This document shows, piece by piece, positions 13,081-17,321 of a DNA stretch of 17,321 nucleotides. Within the stretch, counting starts at the first letter, position 1. The number at the start of each line of letters is the position of its first letter. The notes under the pieces are model-generated. The model was not told the origin of the DNA. It ran no database searches and saw only the letters and a list, made by a program, of their open reading frames with translations. Source of the stretch: Bacillota bacterium (GTDB lineage: Bacteria; Bacillota; Proteinivoracia; UBA4975); the NCBI GenBank assembly GCA_012727415.1, contig JAAYHI010000021.1, positions 1-17,321 on the forward strand, given 5' to 3'. The position numbers and the translations under genes were made by a program.

Positions 13081-14232
13081 TTATCTGCTGAACATATCGG
13101 CATAATAAGCCCGACACTGCACCTCAGTGAGAGGAACTGGCGACAGCTGCACAACTGGCTCGGCCATTGAAGCCTCAACTATCCTGGGAAGATCTTTTTG
13201 CTCTATTCCCAATTCCCGCAGTGTAGGAATGCCCATGGCTCTGCTAAAAGCAAAAATCGCTTCACTGACTTCATTGGTCAGCTGTCCGGGAGTTGCATCT
13301 GCAGCCATGGAAAGCCCCATTGCTTCTGCAATCGCTCTAATTTGCCCAGGAATAATGTACCCGCAGTGGAGAACGGCATAGGGCAATGCCAATGCACAAG
13401 CAGTACCATGGGGCAAATGCCAGAGCGAACCCATAGCATGGGCAAATCCATGGCCCAAATGGCAACCGGTATTGCCAAATCCCATTCCCGCCATAGCGGC
13501 GGCCAGCAGCATGTTAGACCGGGCCTCAATATTCTGCCCATCTTCAACACAAGTCTGCAGATTTTGCGTAATTAATTTAATGGCGCCGACATTCAGGCTG
13601 TCTGCCATGGGGTTTGCCGCTACATGGGTCATGGATTCAACTGCATGGGCAAAAGCATCCATACCTGTTGCGGCAGTGACTGACTTTGGCAAGCTCTGTG
13701 ACAATACCGGATCAAGCAGCGCCAAAGCCGGTGCCATTTTCGGATCAGCCATGCCAACCTTGCGCTTATTTTGCACGTCTGTAACAACTGCAATACATGT
13801 CATCTCGCTGCCGGTACCAGCTGTTGTGGGAATGGCTATTAAGGGTAAACCGGCATTTTTGACTAATCCCAGCCCAAAATAGTCGCGTAACTCTCCCGGG
13901 TTTGTTGCGAATACGTTGGCAGCTTTGGCAGCATCTATTGAGCTGCCACCCCCAATGGCGACAATACTGTCAACATTCTCCCTCTGGGCGCAAATTCCTG
14001 CCATTTCAACTATTTCAATCGTTGGATCGGCGATTACATCCCCAAATTCAACGACCTCTATTCCAGAATCACGAAGCGCCCTGAGGATTGGAGCGACAAT
14101 GCCGGCATCGTTAACGCCTTTGTCAAACACGCACAAGGCCCTCTTACAGCCCCAGGAGGCCAGCATTTTTCCAGCCTGCTGCGATATGCCTGCGCCGAAA
14201 TTGCATGTTGGGGTGAAAAATGTGAACTTCAT
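13081..14232 (-). CDS. Iron-containing alcohol dehydrogenase, FucO-like
   Basis: A 383-residue group III alcohol dehydrogenase. The nucleotide site shows GGGSSIDAAKA (95-105). Metal ligands are Asp192 and His196 (MDAFAHAVES), His261 (GHGFAHAMGS) and His275 (LPHGTA), with the 14-residue His-His spacing of lactaldehyde reductase (FucO). Such enzymes interconvert short aldehydes and alcohols or diols with NAD(H). Next to a fuculose-phosphate-type aldolase, a role in reducing the aldehyde released by cleavage is the simplest reading; the substrate is unknown. Start ATG 14232 gives MKFTFFTP with a usable upstream GGCAGGG; the longer form adds nine atypical residues. A terminator-like hairpin lies between this gene and the aldolase gene, so its expression may be lower or separately set. 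Confidence 0.92.
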   Translation of the reverse strand: MKFTFFTPTCNFGAGISQQAGKMLASWGCKRALCVFDKGVNDAGIVAPILRALRDSGIEVVEFGDVIADPTIEIVEMAGICAQRENVDSIVAIGGGSSIDAAKAANVFATNPGELRDYFGLGLVKNAGLPLIAIPTTAGTGSEMTCIAVVTDVQNKRKVGMADPKMAPALALLDPVLSQSLPKSVTAATGMDAFAHAVESMTHVAANPMADSLNVGAIKLITQNLQTCVEDGQNIEARSNMLLAAAMAGMGFGNTGCHLGHGFAHAMGSLWHLPHGTACALALPYAVLHCGYIIPGQIRAIAEAMGLSMAADATPGQLTNEVSEAIFAFSRAMGIPTLRELGIEQKDLPRIVEASMAEPVVQLSPVPLTEVQCRAYYADMFSR

Positions 14233-14280
14233 AATACCCTGCCTTTCTCTCCGGTCCAACCGTGGTAGTTATCCTTTTTC

Positions 14281-14318
14281 AAAAACAGGCCCCAGCTTAC
14301 ACCAGCAAGTTGGGGCCT
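14281..14318 (-). terminator. Terminator or attenuator between aldolase and iron alcohol dehydrogenase genes
   Basis: A 12-bp stem (14287-14298 with 14307-14318, core AGGCCCCA, one G-T pair) with an 8-base loop is followed on the minus strand by GTTTTTG. It begins 25 bases after the aldolase stop. No clear promoter is visible between it and the next start at 14232, so it may act as a partial terminator. Confidence 0.75.
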
Positions 14319-14343
14319 TCTCCTATTATCAACAAACTGCTTT

Positions 14344-14991
14344 TTACAGGGCACGCCCGCTCTTCAAAATAGCTATCATCTCTGCCAAGACCTGTGGATC
14401 GATGCCCTTAACCTTTCCTGCAAGGCGGCAGTAAAAAGTTATTTCTGCACCTTCCTCGATATACTCTGTGCAGGTCATCGCTTTATCAATTGTCGACCCG
14501 ACAGCCAACATGCCATGGTTTTCCATGAGCACTGCCGAACCCTTTTCGCCAAGGCCCTTTACCACTGCCTCAGCCAAGGCAGCTGAACCGGGGATTTCAA
14601 AAGGAACTATCGGCGCAGGGGTAGGAGCATATCCCAGCAGGGGAATAGTAATTAAAGGAAGTTCCTGGCCAATAATTGACAGGATGGTAGAAAACTTCGA
14701 GTGGGTATGAACCACAGCATTGACATCTTTCCTGTTCCTCATAACTGCAGTATGCATGGGACACTCGGAGGAAGGCTTTGTGGTGCCGTCAACGACGTTT
14801 CCATCCAGATCCACCAGGGGAACCAGCTCAGGAGTTAAATCTTCATAGGGAATACTGGTTGGACTAATGGCTATTAACCCGCTGTCCTCACAGCGAACAG
14901 AAATATTGCCTGACGTACCGCGGATTAACCCCAACTTCTGAGCTTTTAATGAAGCCTCGATAACCTGTTCGCGTATTTCTCTGTATTTCAT
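14344..14991 (-). CDS. Class II aldolase, L-fuculose-1-phosphate aldolase-like
   Basis: A 215-residue enzyme of the class II aldolase/adducin family, the length of FucA. Zinc ligands are His95, His97 (VVHTHS) and His159 (ENHG); the catalytic Glu is Glu76. Phosphate-binding positions known from FucA are present: GTSGN (25-29), the SPTS loop (43-46) and Ser74-Ser75 (KPSSE). The substrate is therefore probably a ketose 1-phosphate cleaved to dihydroxyacetone phosphate and an aldehyde. Related members act on fuculose-, rhamnulose-, ribulose- or 5-deoxyribulose-phosphates, so the exact sugar is open. The ATG lies 11 bases after the zinc dehydrogenase stop, suggesting translational coupling. Together with the dehydrogenases it forms an oxidise-cleave-reduce route. 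Confidence 0.92.
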   Translation of the reverse strand: MKYREIREQVIEASLKAQKLGLIRGTSGNISVRCEDSGLIAISPTSIPYEDLTPELVPLVDLDGNVVDGTTKPSSECPMHTAVMRNRKDVNAVVHTHSKFSTILSIIGQELPLITIPLLGYAPTPAPIVPFEIPGSAALAEAVVKGLGEKGSAVLMENHGMLAVGSTIDKAMTCTEYIEEGAEITFYCRLAGKVKGIDPQVLAEMIAILKSGRAL

Positions 14992-15002
14992 TGTCCTACC
15001 TG

Positions 15003-16052
15003 CTATTCGGCAATTTTGATCAGATTCTTAATGCCAACCTGATTATAGTGATCCTCTAGTGCCTGGACGCAGTTGTCCAGGGTATACTCGCCTGTAATCA
15101 GAACGTCCCTGGAAAGGACTCCCCTGCGAATAAAATCGTAAGACATTTCGACGTGGCGGGGGGTAGTGTGGAAAATGCCTTTGATAGTCAAGTGGTGGTA
15201 GTGGAGAAGAGCGGTGTCAATGCTGATTTTAGTTCCGGCTTTGCAGCCGCCGAACAAGACGATAATTCCACCCTTGCGAACCATAGGAATGGTCAGCTCC
15301 CAAACTTCGGGAAGGCCAACGGCTTCGATGGCAACATCGCAACCACGCCCATTGGGAGTGAGGTCACGAACTGCTTTTACCTGGTCGATGCCATCGGTAA
15401 TCTGGATTGTCCATTCTGCACCCATTTTTTTGGCTAACTCCAGGCGCTGGGCACTCTTGTCGCAGCTGATTACGCGTCCACCCAACCGGGAAATGCATGC
15501 AATGATACCTAAGCCCAGGGGGCCGGCGCCATTGACCACCACATAATCACCTAAGCGCACTCCAGCCAGGTCGGCGCAGAAAGTAGCGCTGGCCATGGGC
15601 TCAACTGCAGGCGCAACTTCCAAGGGCACATCATCGGGAACTATGAAAGTGCTCTTTTCGACAAACAGGGCAGGAACTGCCAAGTACTCTGTCCAGGTTC
15701 CACCAAAGAACTGGAGATTTTCACACACATTTGCCTGGTCCCGTTTGCACCAGTAGCAGTTGCCACAAGGAGCTGAGTCATGAACCACAATGCGGTCGCC
15801 AACTTTAAACTTGGTAACATTTTTCCCTACCTGATAGACTGTCCCTGCGCCCTCATGGCCAAAGACTCTCTTTTCACCAGGCTTGTGGAGAACATGTCCA
15901 CGTTTATAGGTTTTCACATCGGTGCCGCAAGTGGTAACATAATGGACCTTCATAATCAGGCCGTCATCCGGACATTCGGGCATGGGGATTTCTTCAATGC
16001 GAATGTCACCAATACCATAGTACATAGCTGCTTTCATCATCTTAGGTTGCAT
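15003..16052 (-). CDS. Zinc-dependent polyol/alcohol dehydrogenase (MDR family)
   Basis: A 349-residue medium-chain dehydrogenase of the sorbitol/threonine dehydrogenase type. Catalytic zinc ligands are Cys42 (CGTD), His66-Glu67 (GHE) and Glu151. Structural zinc cysteines are 96, 99, 102 and 110. The Rossmann motif GAGPLGLG is at 175-182, and the acidic residue after the second strand (ISCDKS) points to NAD rather than NADP. It probably oxidises a secondary hydroxyl of a polyol or polyol phosphate to a ketose, feeding the aldolase encoded 11 bases downstream. The start is well supported by AGGAGGA about 6 bases upstream. The 61-base gap to the preceding SAF-domain gene contains only a small CTGGG-TCA-CCCAG hairpin and an AT-rich leader, so the genes are probably co-transcribed. 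Confidence 0.93.
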   Translation of the reverse strand: MQPKMMKAAMYYGIGDIRIEEIPMPECPDDGLIMKVHYVTTCGTDVKTYKRGHVLHKPGEKRVFGHEGAGTVYQVGKNVTKFKVGDRIVVHDSAPCGNCYWCKRDQANVCENLQFFGGTWTEYLAVPALFVEKSTFIVPDDVPLEVAPAVEPMASATFCADLAGVRLGDYVVVNGAGPLGLGIIACISRLGGRVISCDKSAQRLELAKKMGAEWTIQITDGIDQVKAVRDLTPNGRGCDVAIEAVGLPEVWELTIPMVRKGGIIVLFGGCKAGTKISIDTALLHYHHLTIKGIFHTTPRHVEMSYDFIRRGVLSRDVLITGEYTLDNCVQALEDHYNQVGIKNLIKIAE

Positions 16053-16113
16053 CTTCTTTCCTCCTGTTTTATTTTTTTATATTTCTGGGTGACCCAGTAA
16101 AAAGCAAAGCCAC

Positions 16114-17321
16114 TTAGCCGCCGTAAATCATTTTGTCTTGCAGCTTGCGCAATTGCACTATTGTCGAGTCGGGATTAAGGTCAACATCATCGTAAGTCAG
16201 ATATTCGCCCTTCTTTACCTTTCTCTTTACCACGCTGCCTTGGGCTAAAGCCAAGGGAAGCAAGCCCTCTTTGCGTGCAATATCAGCCTTATCCATGCTG
16301 CCGTATACACAGAAGCCGCCAATTCCGTCGATAACCTCACCGGGAACAAGTTCCTTTTTGGTGCAGCATATTACTTCGCAGAATAATTTATCCTGGGGGG
16401 CAATAGCTGCTTCGCCAAGCAGTACGGCCTTGGCTGCCGCTAGAGGTGTTTCTAATGAGGTGAGATGGTATGGCCTGTACAGGGCATACACAGGATCATC
16501 ACCAAACATCCCGCCAAAGGTATCGATGGCAGTGGGATAATCCCCTGTAACCACACAGAATACTCCTGGGGCAACACCAATGCAGTAGTCAATAACGTTG
16601 GTGCCGCTTAATATGCCGCCCCTGTCCTTATGGGTGAAGACCTTGTGAAGATTATCACGAGTGGCAGTAGGACCATGCATGCCCCTGACTTCCGGGAGAA
16701 GTCCTGCCGCATTAGCGATGGCGGACATCTCTATGGCCGTCTTGGAACCATCCACAAATTCACTGATCATGCGGGGATTGATCCCTGGCCTTCCCTTTAA
16801 CTTGGGCATGTAGTTGAATACAGTCTCAGGATTAGCATCTGGATGCCAGGGAGTATTCTTGCCTTTCCCGGCGGCAACTACTTCCAGGCCGAGACTGCGG
16901 GCAAAATCAATTAACTCCATGGTGCAGGCAGGCTCATCGCCGCATGCGCCGGTGTAAATAACATTAGCGCTGTCAGCCATTCGCTTGAGCAATGGCCCAA
17001 TACAGACATCGGTTTCCACATTCATCATGACGATGTGTTTACCGGCAGTAATAGTCCTCAGGGCTACATTTGCCCCAACCTCAGGAATACCTGTGGATTC
17101 TGTAACTACATCAATAGACTCCAAATCTGCTGCCAACAGACCATTAGTAGAAGCCACGTGCAATCCGGATTTTATAGCTTTATCCGCCTGGACAGGGTCA
17201 TCTGTGACGACGATATTCTTTTCGGCAACACCTGCTCTCAGCAAAGCCTGTTTTGCCCGATCAACTTCAATATCAGCCACAAAAGATGCTGACATTCCCT
17301 CCATCTGTGTCATTACATCAA
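16114..17321 (-). CDS. SAF-domain NAD(P)-dependent oxidoreductase, homoserine dehydrogenase-like (partial)
   Basis: The frame stays open to the right edge (in-frame codons at 17319-17314 precede the first ATG at 17313), so the N-terminus with the nucleotide-binding glycine motif is missing. About 400 residues are visible. SASFVADIEVDRAKQAL is the second strand of the Rossmann fold; YTGACGDEPACTMELIDFA and YRPYHLTSLETPLAAA are typical of the COG4091 predicted homoserine dehydrogenase family. The C-terminus (about the last 60 residues, ending RKLQDKMIYGG) is a SAF domain. The family is not a true homoserine dehydrogenase in most genomes; members occur in sugar-alcohol and sugar-acid gene clusters. 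The reaction here is unknown, but the operon suggests NAD(P)-linked oxidation or isomerisation of a small phosphorylated polyol. It is the first gene of the operon in view; upstream genes are outside the window. Confidence 0.82.
   Translation of the reverse strand, partial: DVMTQMEGMSASFVADIEVDRAKQALLRAGVAEKNIVVTDDPVQADKAIKSGLHVASTNGLLAADLESIDVVTESTGIPEVGANVALRTITAGKHIVMMNVETDVCIGPLLKRMADSANVIYTGACGDEPACTMELIDFARSLGLEVVAAGKGKNTPWHPDANPETVFNYMPKLKGRPGINPRMISEFVDGSKTAIEMSAIANAAGLLPEVRGMHGPTATRDNLHKVFTHKDRGGILSGTNVIDYCIGVAPGVFCVVTGDYPTAIDTFGGMFGDDPVYALYRPYHLTSLETPLAAAKAVLLGEAAIAPQDKLFCEVICCTKKELVPGEVIDGIGGFCVYGSMDKADIARKEGLLPLALAQGSVVKRKVKKGEYLTYDDVDLNPDSTIVQLRKLQDKMIYGG

Noticed and set aside
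1..17321. CRISPR arrays, insertion sequences, tRNA or rRNA genes
   Set aside because: No regularly spaced direct repeats, transposase, terminal inverted repeats with target duplication, or tRNA/rRNA-like segments were seen on either strand.

Overview
All recognisable genes lie on the minus strand, so transcription runs from high to low coordinates. The content suggests an anaerobic Bacillota (Clostridia-type) genome of moderate GC. Pointers are SipW-type exported proteins, AGGAGG-type ribosome binding sites, HPr with a Ser46 site, MutS2, and polyol/aldehyde dehydrogenases typical of fermenters. This assignment is an inference from gene families; there is no rRNA or other marker in the window. 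No gene-free stretch exceeds 300 bases.

Right part (about 10.0-17.3 kb): a co-directional carbon-metabolism cluster. In order of transcription it encodes a SAF-domain NAD(P)-dependent oxidoreductase (cut by the right edge), a zinc alcohol dehydrogenase, a class II (fuculose-phosphate-type) aldolase, a FucO-like iron alcohol dehydrogenase, a lipoate-protein ligase, PTS enzyme I and HPr. The aldolase keeps its phosphate-binding residues. With the general PTS proteins this suggests that a polyol or sugar is imported as its phosphate, oxidised, cleaved to a C3 phosphate plus an aldehyde, and the aldehyde reduced. The substrate-specific permease is not in view. A terminator-like hairpin splits the cluster after the aldolase gene.

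Middle (7.6-9.95 kb): mutS2, with its own extended -10 promoter just after the ptsH terminator and a terminator-like hairpin of its own.

Left part (1-7.4 kb): a regulator-rich secretion module. A 1527-residue protein combines a degenerate Ser/Thr kinase domain, a STAND-type ATPase, TPR-like repeats, a GAF domain and a LuxR DNA-binding domain. Then come a small exported protein with a SipW-type signal, a SARP/BTAD regulator with a degenerate receiver domain, a TasA/camelysin-like exported protein with a clear SipW-cognate signal, and the first 23 codons of what is probably the SipW-type signal peptidase. Several of these genes have their own promoters and terminators, so they look individually transcribed. 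The large regulator and the SARP regulator both lack the residues needed for phosphotransfer. The locus therefore looks like a matrix-fibre or surface-protein system controlled by ligand, ATP or protein-binding signals rather than by classical phosphorelay. It is the most interesting region here.
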